Below are positions 43,556-52,891 of a stretch of DNA of 64,000 nucleotides, piece by piece. Origin of the DNA: Massilia forsythiae (GTDB lineage: Bacteria > Pseudomonadota > Gammaproteobacteria > Burkholderiales > Burkholderiaceae_D); assembly GCF_012849555.1 (NCBI RefSeq), contig NZ_CP051685.1, positions 4,588,001-4,652,000 of the forward strand, read 5' to 3'. Under the pieces are notes generated by a model that was not told where the DNA came from, made no database searches, and saw only the letters and a program-made list of their open reading frames with translations. How positions within the stretch are numbered: the stretch's first letter is position 1; the number at the start of each line of letters is the position of its first letter. A program made the translations under genes and the position numbers.

Positions 43556-44674
43556 ATGAAAGCCATTTTGCACCGCCTGTCGATCCTGCTGCTGGCCGGC
43601 CTGGCCTGCATCGCCGCCGGTTGCACCGTCGGCGGCGGCGCTGCGCCCACCAAGGCGGCTGCGGACGATGCCGGCCCGGTCGCCGCCAAGCCGCTGCTGC
43701 GCGACCCGGTGTTCGACGGCGCCGCCGACCCGGTGCTGGTGTACAACCGCGAGCGCGGGCGCTGGTGGATGTTGTATACCAACCGCCGCGCCACGGCGCA
43801 GGGCTTGCCGGGCGTGAGCTGGGTGCACGGCACCCGCATCGGCATCGCCGAATCGCCCGACGGCGGCGCCCACTGGGACTACCTCGGCACCGCCGACATC
43901 GAACTGCCGCCGACGATGGGCGGTGCGGACGCCACCCACTGGGCGCCGGACATCGTGCGCGGGGACGACGGCCTGTATCACATGTTCCTGACCGTGGTAC
44001 CGGGCGTGTTCCAGGACTGGAAGCACCCGCGCACGATCGTGCACCTGACCAGCAGCGACCTGCGCGCCTGGCACCATGCGCGCGTCGTGCCGCTGGCGAA
44101 CGAGAAGGTGATCGACGCCTCGCTGGCGCGCCTGCCGGACGGCGGCTGGCGGCTCTGGTACAACAACGAACTGGACGGCAAGAAGACCTGGTACGCCGAC
44201 AGTCCGGACCTGGAACACTGGACCGACCGCGGGCGCGCGCTCGACCAGCGCGGCGAAGGCCCCAAGGTGTTCCGCTGGCGCGGCGCCTGGTGGCTGATCC
44301 TCGACCTGTGGCGCGGCCTGGGCGTGTACCGCTCGAGCGATGCGCTGCACTGGCACGCGCAGCCGGGCGCGTTGCTGGCGGAACCGGGGCAGGGCGCCGA
44401 CGACGGCGTGATCGGCGGGCACGCCGACGTCGTGGTCAGCGGCGAGCGCGCCTGGCTGTTCTACTTCACCCATCCCGGCCGGCGCGGCGCGGATGCCAAG
44501 GCGGACGGCCCGGCGCAGCGCCGCAGCGTGATCCAGGTGGCCGAGCTGCAGGAAGCCGGCGGCGTGCTGGGCGTCGAGCGCGACCGGCCGGCGCACATGC
44601 GCCTGCTACCCGAAGCGCCGCCGAAAAACAACGATCGCGCCGCGCGCGCCGGTGCCGCGGCGCCCTCCAACTGA
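43556..44674 (+). CDS. GH43-like five-bladed beta-propeller lipoprotein
   Basis: 372 aa. Lipobox CIAAGC, lipidated Cys23. The chain is a GH43/GH32-type propeller with candidate acidic triad: Asp in GAADPVLVYN, Asp in VIDASLARL and Glu in GEGPKVFRW. Trp-rich blade motifs (RWWMLYTNR, YHMFLTVVPGV, WWLILDLWRG) bind sugars in such enzymes. GH43 enzymes include alpha-L-arabinofuranosidases, arabinanases and galactanases, fitting RG-I side chains. The exact subfamily cannot be fixed by eye. It is followed by the tandem TonB receptors in the same direction. Confidence 0.78.
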   Translation: MKAILHRLSILLLAGLACIAAGCTVGGGAAPTKAAADDAGPVAAKPLLRDPVFDGAADPVLVYNRERGRWWMLYTNRRATAQGLPGVSWVHGTRIGIAESPDGGAHWDYLGTADIELPPTMGGADATHWAPDIVRGDDGLYHMFLTVVPGVFQDWKHPRTIVHLTSSDLRAWHHARVVPLANEKVIDASLARLPDGGWRLWYNNELDGKKTWYADSPDLEHWTDRGRALDQRGEGPKVFRWRGAWWLILDLWRGLGVYRSSDALHWHAQPGALLAEPGQGADDGVIGGHADVVVSGERAWLFYFTHPGRRGADAKADGPAQRRSVIQVAELQEAGGVLGVERDRPAHMRLLPEAPPKNNDRAARAGAAAPSN

Positions 44675-44804
44675 TTCGCCTTCCAGCGCCCAACCGCGCA
44701 GCATCTGCGCACTGTCTGCGCATTTCGCTCATGTTGGTGAGTGTTTTCCGGGGGCATGTCACTTCGCGGTAACGAGGCCATACACTAAAAAAAACACCAC
44801 CTGC

Positions 44805-44821
44805 GTGGTCATACAGTGGTC
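44805..44821. promoter_or_regulatory. GTGGTC direct repeat upstream of TonB receptor
   Basis: GTGGTC at 44805-44810 and 44816-44821, start points 11 bp apart, one helical turn. This is compatible with a dimeric activator or repressor site about 70-85 nt before the receptor start codon. Confidence 0.35.
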
Positions 44822-44856
44822 CGGGACATGCCGCATCGCCGGGACTACATAAAAAC

Positions 44857-44873
44857 TGCCGTCACCGACGGCA
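44857..44873 (+). promoter_or_regulatory. Hairpin next to the TonB receptor ribosome site
   Basis: TGCCGTC, loop ACC, GACGGCA, followed by AAAAGGGAGACAG and the ATG at 44889. The hairpin ends 4 nt before the Shine-Dalgarno GGGAGA. It could stabilise the mRNA or affect ribosome loading. Confidence 0.45.
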
Positions 44874-44888
44874 AAAGGGAGACAGTAA

Positions 44889-47800
44889 ATGCGTGAAATC
44901 AAACAAGGATTCCGTCCGAATCGCCTGAGCTACGCCGTCTCGGTGGCGCTGGCTTCGCTGGTGGCCAGCCAGGCTGCGATGGCGCAGGAAGCCGCGCCGA
45001 ATCCGGGCAGCGCCGCGCCGGAAGTGGCGGCGGCGACCCCGGTGTCGAAGGTGATCATCAGCACCCGCCGTTCGCAGCAGTCCAGCATCGAGCGCAAGAA
45101 AAATGCCGCCACCGCGGTCGATTCGATCGTGGCCGAGGATGTCGGCTCGCTGCCCGACCGGAACATCGGCGAGGCGATCTCGCGCATGGCCGGCATCGCG
45201 CTCGACCGCGGCGACTTCGGCGACGGCGTCAGCGTCGCGGTGCGCGGCAACGGTCCGGACCTGACCCGCGTCGAGATCGACGGCATGGCCGTGCAATCGG
45301 CCGGCGGCACCGACCTGAACGGCGGCGGCAGCGGCCGCGGCACCGAGTTCCGCCAGTTGTCCGCCGACCTGATCAAGAGCGTCGACGTGGTCAAGGGCTC
45401 CACCGCCGACATGGTCGAAGGCTCGCTGGGCGGCGGCATCATCGTCAAGACCCGCACCGGCCTTGATTTCAAGGAACCCTTCGTCTCGGTGCGCGTGGCC
45501 GGCCAGCAGAACAACCTGAACAAGAAGTGGGAGCCGGACACCAACCTGATCCTGTCGCGCAAGTTCCTGGACGACCGCCTGGGCGTGCTGTTGAACACGT
45601 CGCAATCGACCATGCTCAACGAACAGCACCAGCAGCAGGTGGCCACCAGTTCGGTGGCCGGCTACTCGCGCTCGGTCGACTTCGACAACTCGCCGCAAAA
45701 GACCTTCACCTACAATCCGGCCACGCTGAATGCGGCCGATGCCGCCACCAACATGCCGGTGTTCAGCTCCGGCAACTTTAATTCGGACACGCCGCTGCAG
45801 ATCCTGCAGAAATCGGCCGCGGCCCAGAGCAAGGCCGACTGCTACACCGCCTATCCGCAACTGACCACCGCGTCGCCGGTGATCGCCAGCCTGAGTGCAT
45901 CGAACAAGACCGGTGCGATCAATGCCAGGCAGAACGAGGTGCTCAGCTGCCTGAACCAGTGGAACGACTACACGCCGTCGCTGGTGCGCTCCAGGGTATC
46001 GACCCAGCTGCAGAAGACCAAGAACCTGGACCTGCGCGCCGACTTCAAGGTCAACAACGACCTGACCGTCTACGCCAAGGGCAGCTACTCCAAGTTCACC
46101 GCCGACAACAAGACCTCGTACCTGAGCCTGGGCGGCCTGGCCACCAACACGGCCGGCAGCCTTGTCGACACCAACGGCCGGCGAGCCGTGACCCCGGCCG
46201 GCGTCGCCTCGGGCTACTACCTGTATCCGGGCAATGCCAGCTACCTCAGCGGCGGGCTGGTGCAGGGCTTGACAGCCAACGTCGACCCGTCCTCGGTGAA
46301 GGTGGACGCCAGCCACCACGTGACCGAGCTCACGACCAACAACAACGCGGCCGGCATCGACCAGCTGCACGACACGGTCCAGACGGTCAGCAAGTATTTC
46401 CAGACCGGCGGTACCTGGCAGCGCGGCGCGTTGAAGGCCGAATGGCTGGTCGGCGACGCCAAGTCGGATTTCCAGCGCGAGACCAAGCGCACCTCGTTCG
46501 CACAGTACTACGGCACCTCGACCATGAGCGTGACGCCGCAGGGCCTGTGGAACTACACCTTCCCGGCCAACTCGACCTTCGACCTGTCGAACACCGCCAA
46601 CTACGTCAAGTTGAACGCGCCGGTCGCCACCGCGTTATCGACCGCCAGCGCCACCGTGATCAGGTCGCTGCCGGCGTACACCGCGACCCAGTCGCCGCAG
46701 TTGACCTATTCGCAGCCGCAGCTGACCTACACGCCGCAGATGCGCGATACCGAGGAGCGCACCGCCAAGCTCGACCTCACCTACGCGGCGCCGGACTCGA
46801 TTCCCTTCTTCACCCGCTTCAAGGCCGGCGGCAACCTGCGCGACACCTTTGTCAACGCGTATGGCGGCGGTGGTTACGTGGCCAGCACCAACCCCCTGGC
46901 CGTGGTGCCGGCGGCGTACATCCGCAGCACGCTGGTCGGCTGCCAGGACACCGCCGGCTCGCTGGCGGCGGGCGGCAACAAGTGCCCGTCCGGCTTCGTG
47001 CCGAGCAATGCCTACGCCAGCGCCAACTCGGGCGTGGTCTACGTGAGCCCGGCCCAGCTGCAGGACATCATCGCCCAGTCCACCACGGGCAACGCCACCG
47101 CCACCTCGTTCTTCAACGGGGCCAAGGGCATCAGCACCGGCGCCATCACCAACTGGCCGGCCATCGACGTCGACAAGGTGTTCGCGCTGTCGGGCGTCCC
47201 CAACATCAACCTGAACTGCCTCAAGGAGTGCGTCGGCAGCGACGGCAAGACCTACCAGCAGCCCGTGTCGAAGATGAAGGAACGCTCCGAAGCCGTGTAC
47301 CTGATGGGCGACTTCAACCTCGATCACATCCCGTTCAGCGACCGCAAGCTGCCGTTCGGCTGGGAACTGGAAGGCAACATCGGCTACCGCTACATCCGCA
47401 CCAAGGTGCACGGCATCGGCGCGATGACCTTCAACTCGATCTCCAAGACCGCGGCCTACGACCCGGCCAATTCGACCGCGGCGGCCGGCATCAGCACCAC
47501 CACGATCACCACCAACACGGTGGTGGACGGCACCTCGCACGACTTCCTGCCGATCTACAACCTGGCGGCGTGGGTGGTGCCGGACCAGGTGGTGCTGCGC
47601 TACAACCGCGCACGCACGGTGGCGCGTCCGCCGGTCGGCTACCTGGTGCCGCAGGGGACCTGCACCTACGACCAGCGTCTCGACGACGGCGACGTCGACC
47701 AGCGCTGCTCGTCGACCGTGGGCAACCCGGACTTGCTGGCGCAGAAGAACCTGAACCAGAACTGGAGCGCCGAATACTACCCGAACAAGGACACCTCGGT

Positions 47801-48524
47801 GTCGCTGGCCTACTTCAAGCAGCAGGGCATCATCGGCCCCGCGCTGGCGCAAAGCGCGTACGGCAGCACGCTCGGCATTTCGCTGGTGGACCCGGTCACC
47901 GGCGTCTCGCTGGGGAACATCCCGTTCGACTATTCGGTGTGGACCAACGCCGTGCCGACCACGCGCAAGGGTTGGGAGTTCGGCGCCAGGACCGCCTTCA
48001 CCTTCCTGCCGTCGGTGCTGCGCTTCACGGGCTTCGACGCCAACTACACCAAGCTGGCATCGGTGACCTCGACCCAGAACATCGTCGACCTGCTCACCGG
48101 CACCGCCTTGCCGCCGCTGCGCGAATCGAAGTTCCAGTACAACTGGGCGATCTGGTACGACGACGGCCGCCTGCAGGCGCGCATCGCGGTGCAGGGCGTC
48201 GACGCCTACTTCAACAACATCGCAGGCTCGACCGGCAACACCCTGAACAACTACCCGAACGCCAGCGGCAATACCCGTGCGCCGGCCTACAACCCGGGTT
48301 CGCCGAACTTCAAGGACGCCACCCGCTACGTCGACGCCAAGATCTCCTACAAGATCAACCCGAACTTCGAGGTGTTCGTGGAAGGCCGCAACCTGGGCAA
48401 CGCCATCGACAGCCGCAGCCAGGGCTCCTACGTGCCGTTCTCCGACGGCACGCCGAGCATCCTGGACTACAGCTACTCGGGGCGCCGTATCATGGCCGGC
48501 ATCAACTTCCGCTACGGCGGCTGA
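44889..48524 (+). CDS. Large TonB-dependent receptor (carbohydrate type)
   Basis: 1211 aa. Sec signal peptide cleaved after AAMA (about 32). The plug (about 60-215) has AVDSIVAEDVGSLPDRNIGE and VAVRGNGPDLTRVEIDGMAV, typical of the Xanthomonas/Caulobacter-type receptors that take up plant-derived oligosaccharides. The barrel ends with INFRYGG, an aromatic-containing C-terminus. It is longer than usual (about 900-1000), with insertions around 220-480. It lies between GH43-type enzymes and probably imports pectin or side-chain oligomers (inferred). A strong intrinsic terminator follows, so it is a separate unit from the next receptor. Confidence 0.9.
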   Translation: MREIKQGFRPNRLSYAVSVALASLVASQAAMAQEAAPNPGSAAPEVAAATPVSKVIISTRRSQQSSIERKKNAATAVDSIVAEDVGSLPDRNIGEAISRMAGIALDRGDFGDGVSVAVRGNGPDLTRVEIDGMAVQSAGGTDLNGGGSGRGTEFRQLSADLIKSVDVVKGSTADMVEGSLGGGIIVKTRTGLDFKEPFVSVRVAGQQNNLNKKWEPDTNLILSRKFLDDRLGVLLNTSQSTMLNEQHQQQVATSSVAGYSRSVDFDNSPQKTFTYNPATLNAADAATNMPVFSSGNFNSDTPLQILQKSAAAQSKADCYTAYPQLTTASPVIASLSASNKTGAINARQNEVLSCLNQWNDYTPSLVRSRVSTQLQKTKNLDLRADFKVNNDLTVYAKGSYSKFTADNKTSYLSLGGLATNTAGSLVDTNGRRAVTPAGVASGYYLYPGNASYLSGGLVQGLTANVDPSSVKVDASHHVTELTTNNNAAGIDQLHDTVQTVSKYFQTGGTWQRGALKAEWLVGDAKSDFQRETKRTSFAQYYGTSTMSVTPQGLWNYTFPANSTFDLSNTANYVKLNAPVATALSTASATVIRSLPAYTATQSPQLTYSQPQLTYTPQMRDTEERTAKLDLTYAAPDSIPFFTRFKAGGNLRDTFVNAYGGGGYVASTNPLAVVPAAYIRSTLVGCQDTAGSLAAGGNKCPSGFVPSNAYASANSGVVYVSPAQLQDIIAQSTTGNATATSFFNGAKGISTGAITNWPAIDVDKVFALSGVPNINLNCLKECVGSDGKTYQQPVSKMKERSEAVYLMGDFNLDHIPFSDRKLPFGWELEGNIGYRYIRTKVHGIGAMTFNSISKTAAYDPANSTAAAGISTTTITTNTVVDGTSHDFLPIYNLAAWVVPDQVVLRYNRARTVARPPVGYLVPQGTCTYDQRLDDGDVDQRCSSTVGNPDLLAQKNLNQNWSAEYYPNKDTSVSLAYFKQQGIIGPALAQSAYGSTLGISLVDPVTGVSLGNIPFDYSVWTNAVPTTRKGWEFGARTAFTFLPSVLRFTGFDANYTKLASVTSTQNIVDLLTGTALPPLRESKFQYNWAIWYDDGRLQARIAVQGVDAYFNNIAGSTGNTLNNYPNASGNTRAPAYNPGSPNFKDATRYVDAKISYKINPNFEVFVEGRNLGNAIDSRSQGSYVPFSDGTPSILDYSYSGRRIMAGINFRYGG

Positions 48525-48554
48525 TTCCAGCAACGGCAGTCGCATCGCGCTTGC

Positions 48555-48582
48555 AACGCCGGCCCTCGTGGCCGGCGTTTTT
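48555..48582 (+). terminator. Intrinsic terminator between the tandem TonB receptor genes
   Basis: AACGCCGGCC (48555-48564), loop CTCGT, GGCCGGCGTT (48570-48579) running into a five-T tail. It begins 31 nt after the first receptor's stop. Confidence 0.88.
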
Positions 48583-48642
48583 CGTTTCGCTCACCGTCCT
48601 GATTCTTTCGTCCAGGGCCGTCGATACGCGGCGACGCACGCA

Positions 48643-48648
48643 TAGAAT
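48643..48648 (+). promoter_or_regulatory. TAGAAT -10-like box before the second receptor
   Basis: TAGAAT within CGCATAGAATCGA, 56 nt before ATG 48704 and downstream of the terminator. It closely matches the box before the GH43 gene (53769). Confidence 0.4.
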
Positions 48649-48703
48649 CGATCTCCATCACGTCAATACAACAGGCCCGCAGGGCCGCTCCAGGAGACGA
48701 ACC

Positions 48704-51700
48704 ATGCCCATCTTGCGCGCCGCCGCAACGGCCGATCGCACCCATTCCTTCCAACCCTTCCAACGGCGCCGCAGCGCCGCGGCGGTGGCCGCCGTGCTGG
48801 CGCTGCTGGCCGCGCAGGCCGCGTCGGCGCAGCAGGCGGCGGCGCCCGCCACCGGCGATGCGCCACCGCCGGCAACCGCGCAGGACGCCGTCCCGGCCGC
48901 CAGCGTGGTGCGCGTGGCCGGCACGCGCCAGTCGGTGGCCTCGGCCATCGACCGCAAGCTGCGCGCCAGCACCGTGGTCGATTCGATCGTGGCCGAGGAC
49001 ATCGGCCAGTTCCCCGACAAGAACGTGGGCGAGGCGCTGTCGCGCGTCACCGGCGTGCAGTTGTCGCGCGATTTCGGCGAAGGCTCGCAGGTGTCGATCC
49101 GCGGCGTCGAGCCGGACTTGAACCGGATCGAGATAAACGGTATGTCGGTGCTGAGCACCAACGGCACCGCCGGGCGCGGCGCCGAGCTGCGCGAGCTGGC
49201 CTCGGAGCTGATCGGCTCGATCGACGTCTACAAGGGCATCACCGCCGACATGACCGAGGGCGGCGTCGGCGGCACCGTCAGCATCAACACGCGCAAGCCG
49301 CTCGACTTCAAGAAGCCGACCATCGGCGGCACGCTGTCGGCCGAGCAGTCGTCCAGCCGCGGCGGCGTGCAGCCGCGCGCCAACCTGTACATGGCCGACA
49401 AGTACCTGGACGGGCGCCTCGGCCTGATGGCCAACATCGTGTTCGACAAGGTCTATACGCGCAACGACTATGCGCGCAACACCTCGTGGCGCTTCCTGCA
49501 GGACTGGGACAATTCACTGGAAAAGACCGTGGTCAGCCGCGACCCGCTGCTCGCCGCCATCGGCGCCAAGAGCGGCTGCTCGGCCACCACCCTGGACGCG
49601 ACCCAGCGCGCCGCCTGCCTGGCGCAGTGGAACGACTACTCGCCCGGCATCGCCCGCTACGGCATCTGGACGCGCGACCACAAGCGCTCGTCGGCGGAAT
49701 TCACCGCGCAGTACAAGGTCAGCAACGAACTGAGCGCCTGGACCAGCTTCCAGGCCAACACCCAGCGCCAACTGCTCAACGACCGCAACTTCGGCACCGA
49801 CTTCGGCGCCGTCTCGCGCCTGGCGAATGCCGGCAACGCGCCGGTGTACGGCGCCAACGGCGTGCCGACCGCGGCCGGCAGCTGCGTCACCCCGGCCACG
49901 ACGCCGGACAGCATGGTGGTCAGCAATCACTACGTGACCTCGTACACGGTCGGCAACTGCCTGAACGTGGCCGGGCAGGGCGGGCAGGGCGCCTTTTCCA
50001 CCTCGGCGCGCGCCTTCAAGCTCGACGTCGATTCGCGCTATCTTTCCGGCGGCTTCAACTACAAGAGCGGGCGCCTGGACGTCGATGGCTTGTTCAACAC
50101 GGCGAAGTCGACCTACAACAGCGACAGCAACAACATCGTGCTGACCCAGAACGCGCCCGGCCTGAAGGTGACGCTGGACGGCAAGGGCATCCCGCACTTC
50201 ACCTTCCCGGCCGCCTACGACCCAGAAAACGCGTCGTCCTATGTGCAGGCGCAGCTGCAGTACCGTCCGACCGAGACCAGGAACAGCGAAGACCAGGCCA
50301 AGCTCGATTTCAGGTACCGCTTGAGCACGCCGTTCTTCAAGCGCGTGCTGTTCGGCGCGCAGGCGCGCAAGGCCGACTCGAAGCAGTACGGCGCCGGCGG
50401 CTACCTGGCCAGCGCCGGCAGCAACCTGTCCTCGACCGCGGACGACGTCAACGTGCTGAGCGCGAACGTCAACCAGACGGTCATCTACGACCCGCTGTAT
50501 CGCGGCAGCGCGCAGCGGCCCAACGACACCCAGAGCTTCATCAACGGCAGCTTCGCCACCCGCTACGTGAACGCGGCGCAGATGGCGGCGCTGGTGAATT
50601 CGCTGCGCGAGCGCTCGCCCGGCACCTTCTTCAAGGGCTACGGCGGCCTGTCGAACCTGCCCGCCGGCTGGATCGCCCCGTCCTACGACGCCGCCGCGCC
50701 CAACTTCGACACGTCGCGCTTCAACCACGGCTACCTGTTCAGCGCGCCGGGCAGCGACGGCCAGACCTACCCGCAGATCCCGGCTTTCTCGGTTGGCGAG
50801 CGCATCGCCGCCACCTACCTGCGCCTGGACTACGGCACCGAGCTGTTCGGCTACGACATCGACGGCAACGTCGGCATGCGCTACACCCGCACGCGCGACA
50901 ACGCCGCCGGCCTGTTCAAGCTGCAGCAGCGCGTCGCCACCTCGCTCGGTTCGTCCAGCTATAGCGACGTCGTGCTCAGCAACGTCACCACTGCGGTGAA
51001 CAACACCTACAACGACGTGCTGCCGAGCTTCAATGGCACGATCTGGCTGATGCCCGACAAGTTCCTGGCGCGCGTCGGCTGGGCCAAGGCGATGGCGCGC
51101 CCGCGCATCGACCTGCTGGCGCCGAACGCCACCTGCACCCGGGGCAGCGGCCTGGCGCAGTTCGGCGGCGACGGCACCGACGACTGCACCGCCGGCAACC
51201 CGTCGCTGAAACCCTACCGCTCGACCAACACCGACTTCAGCCTGGAGTACTACCCGAGCGCGGACAGCCAGTTGAGCGTGGCACTGTTCAAGAAGGACAT
51301 CTCCAGCTATGTGCTGGAACGCGTGCTGGTGAAGAACGTCGACCTGTTCGGCAGCGGCGACCGCTTCGACGTGACCCAGCCGGTCAATGGCCAGGGCGCG
51401 ACCACGCGCGGCATCGAACTGGCCGCGCGCAGCGCCTTTACCTTCCTGCCGGGCTGGCTGGGCGGCTTCGGCGGCGACGCCAACTACACGCGCATGGGCT
51501 ATACCTATGCCAGGGGCAACGAGCGCCTCAACATCCTGGACGGCAGCGTGCTGCCGTACCCGGGCATGTCGCGCAACAGTTACAACGTCTCGCTGTGGTA
51601 CGACCGCGGCCCGATCAACGCGCGCATCGCCTACAACTACCGCGACCGCTTCTTCACCGGCGCCAACGACGTTTCCGGCAACCCGAATTTCCAGGAAAAG

Positions 51701-51877
51701 ACCGGCTTCCTCGACGCCAAGATCCAGTGGCGCTACAACGAGCACGTGACGCTGTCGCTGGAAGGGAAGAACCTGACCGACCAGGCGCAGATCACCGATG
51801 CCGGCGACCTGTTTCGCATCAACGAGCTGGCCTTCTCCGGCCGGCGTTATTTCGTGAGCCTGTCGATCAAGAACTGA
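48704..51877 (+). CDS. Large TonB-dependent receptor (carbohydrate type)
   Basis: 1057 aa from ATG 48704, preceded by CAGGAGA. Signal peptide cleaved after ASA (about 41), then a short Ala/Pro linker. The plug has STVVDSIVAEDIGQFPDKN, EALSRVTGVQLSRDFGEGS and VSIRGVEPDLNRIEINGMSV; barrel to the C-terminal RRYFVSLSIKN. It is the same receptor class as the one upstream; the two share the SIVAED plug motif but differ widely in the barrel, so they probably import different oligomers. A strong terminator closes it. Regulation is probably by substrate, but no regulator gene adjoins. Confidence 0.92.
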   Translation: MPILRAAATADRTHSFQPFQRRRSAAAVAAVLALLAAQAASAQQAAAPATGDAPPPATAQDAVPAASVVRVAGTRQSVASAIDRKLRASTVVDSIVAEDIGQFPDKNVGEALSRVTGVQLSRDFGEGSQVSIRGVEPDLNRIEINGMSVLSTNGTAGRGAELRELASELIGSIDVYKGITADMTEGGVGGTVSINTRKPLDFKKPTIGGTLSAEQSSSRGGVQPRANLYMADKYLDGRLGLMANIVFDKVYTRNDYARNTSWRFLQDWDNSLEKTVVSRDPLLAAIGAKSGCSATTLDATQRAACLAQWNDYSPGIARYGIWTRDHKRSSAEFTAQYKVSNELSAWTSFQANTQRQLLNDRNFGTDFGAVSRLANAGNAPVYGANGVPTAAGSCVTPATTPDSMVVSNHYVTSYTVGNCLNVAGQGGQGAFSTSARAFKLDVDSRYLSGGFNYKSGRLDVDGLFNTAKSTYNSDSNNIVLTQNAPGLKVTLDGKGIPHFTFPAAYDPENASSYVQAQLQYRPTETRNSEDQAKLDFRYRLSTPFFKRVLFGAQARKADSKQYGAGGYLASAGSNLSSTADDVNVLSANVNQTVIYDPLYRGSAQRPNDTQSFINGSFATRYVNAAQMAALVNSLRERSPGTFFKGYGGLSNLPAGWIAPSYDAAAPNFDTSRFNHGYLFSAPGSDGQTYPQIPAFSVGERIAATYLRLDYGTELFGYDIDGNVGMRYTRTRDNAAGLFKLQQRVATSLGSSSYSDVVLSNVTTAVNNTYNDVLPSFNGTIWLMPDKFLARVGWAKAMARPRIDLLAPNATCTRGSGLAQFGGDGTDDCTAGNPSLKPYRSTNTDFSLEYYPSADSQLSVALFKKDISSYVLERVLVKNVDLFGSGDRFDVTQPVNGQGATTRGIELAARSAFTFLPGWLGGFGGDANYTRMGYTYARGNERLNILDGSVLPYPGMSRNSYNVSLWYDRGPINARIAYNYRDRFFTGANDVSGNPNFQEKTGFLDAKIQWRYNEHVTLSLEGKNLTDQAQITDAGDLFRINELAFSGRRYFVSLSIKN

Positions 51878-51902
51878 GCCGCACCGCTTGCGTCTCCCCG
51901 TT

Positions 51903-51937
51903 GCGCCGGTTCTCCGATGGAGGGCCGGCGCTTTTTT
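51903..51937 (+). terminator. Intrinsic terminator after the second TonB receptor
   Basis: GCGCCGG (51903-51909) pairs with CCGGCGC (51925-51931) over a 15-nt loop that holds a short TCTCC/GGAGG extension, followed by six T. It begins 25 nt after the stop codon. Confidence 0.87.
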
Positions 51938-51996
51938 GCGTCTTGCGCCGCGCGCTTGCCAGGGCACGATTACAATCGCCGCAAGGAGGAAGTGCG

Positions 51997-52863
51997 ATGC
52001 TGGACCAACTACGCGACCTGGCGCGCCCGCCGCCCGGCATGGCCTTCGATTTCAGCCGACCGGCCGGCGAACCGGCGCTGGCGCCGGCGCACGGCGTGTC
52101 CTGGCGCGTGTTCGCCAATCCGGTGGCGCTGTTCATCGGCGGTGTGGCGGCGGTGCTGCTGGAACTGGCCGAACCGTCGGTGCGCTCCGGCGTATGGGAC
52201 CACAGCGGCTTCCGCCGCGACCCGGTGCTGCGCCTGCGCCGCACCGGCTTCGCCGCCATGATGACGGTGTATGGCCCGCGCTCCGACGCCGAAAGGATGA
52301 TCGCGCACGTGGCGCGCATGCACGCGCGCGTCACGGGTGTCACCCCGAGCGGCATCGCCTACCGCGCCGACGACCCGCGCCTGCTCGATTGGGTGCAGGC
52401 CACCGCCGGCTTCGGCTTCGCCGAGGCCTACCACCGCTACGTGCGCCCCTTGTCGGCGGCCGAGATGGATGCCGCCTTTGCCGAAGGCCGGCCCGCCGCG
52501 CGCCTGTACGGCGCTACCGGCGCACCATGCTCGCGCGCCGCCTGGGACGCGCTGCTGGCGGCCACTGCGCCGGGGCTGGAAGGGTCGGCGATCCTGGCCG
52601 AGTTCCTGCGCATCATGTGCGCGGCGCCGATCCTGCCGGCGCCGCTGCGCCCGCTGCAGCGGCTGCTGGTGCGCGCCGCCGTGCAGATCGTGCCGGAACC
52701 GGTGCGCTCGCTGCCGCAGTTGCGCGGGTACGGGCTGCGCGCCGGCGAGGCGGCACTGGTGCGCGTGCTGGCACGAGTGGCCGGGCTGCTGCCGCTGGGG
52801 GACACGCCGCCGCGCCAGGCGGCGCGGCGGGTTGCGGCAGGCTGGCAGATGCCGCCACCGTGA
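51997..52863 (+). CDS. Oxygenase MpaB family protein (DUF2236)
   Basis: 288 aa. The pattern FANPVALFIGGVAAVLLELA, FRRDPVLRLRRTGFAAMMTVYG, HARVTGVTPSGIAYRADDPRLLDWV is typical of the DUF2236/MpaB family, which is related to latex-clearing protein Lcp and probably binds haem. Functions in the family are poorly known (mycophenolate side-chain cleavage in fungi, rubber cleavage for Lcp). No signal peptide is seen. A ribosome site AAGGAGG precedes ATG 51997. It shows no link to pectin use. Confidence 0.82.
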   Translation: MLDQLRDLARPPPGMAFDFSRPAGEPALAPAHGVSWRVFANPVALFIGGVAAVLLELAEPSVRSGVWDHSGFRRDPVLRLRRTGFAAMMTVYGPRSDAERMIAHVARMHARVTGVTPSGIAYRADDPRLLDWVQATAGFGFAEAYHRYVRPLSAAEMDAAFAEGRPAARLYGATGAPCSRAAWDALLAATAPGLEGSAILAEFLRIMCAAPILPAPLRPLQRLLVRAAVQIVPEPVRSLPQLRGYGLRAGEAALVRVLARVAGLLPLGDTPPRQAARRVAAGWQMPPP

Positions 52864-52891
52864 TCTGCACGGTGGCGGGCGGCTCTCCGCA

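Noticed and set aside
45959-48703. Upstream extension of the second tandem TonB receptor to nearly 2000 residues.
   Set aside because: The extension is an Arg/Gly/Gln-rich shadow of the first receptor. The signal peptide and ribosome site place the start at 48704, behind a terminator.
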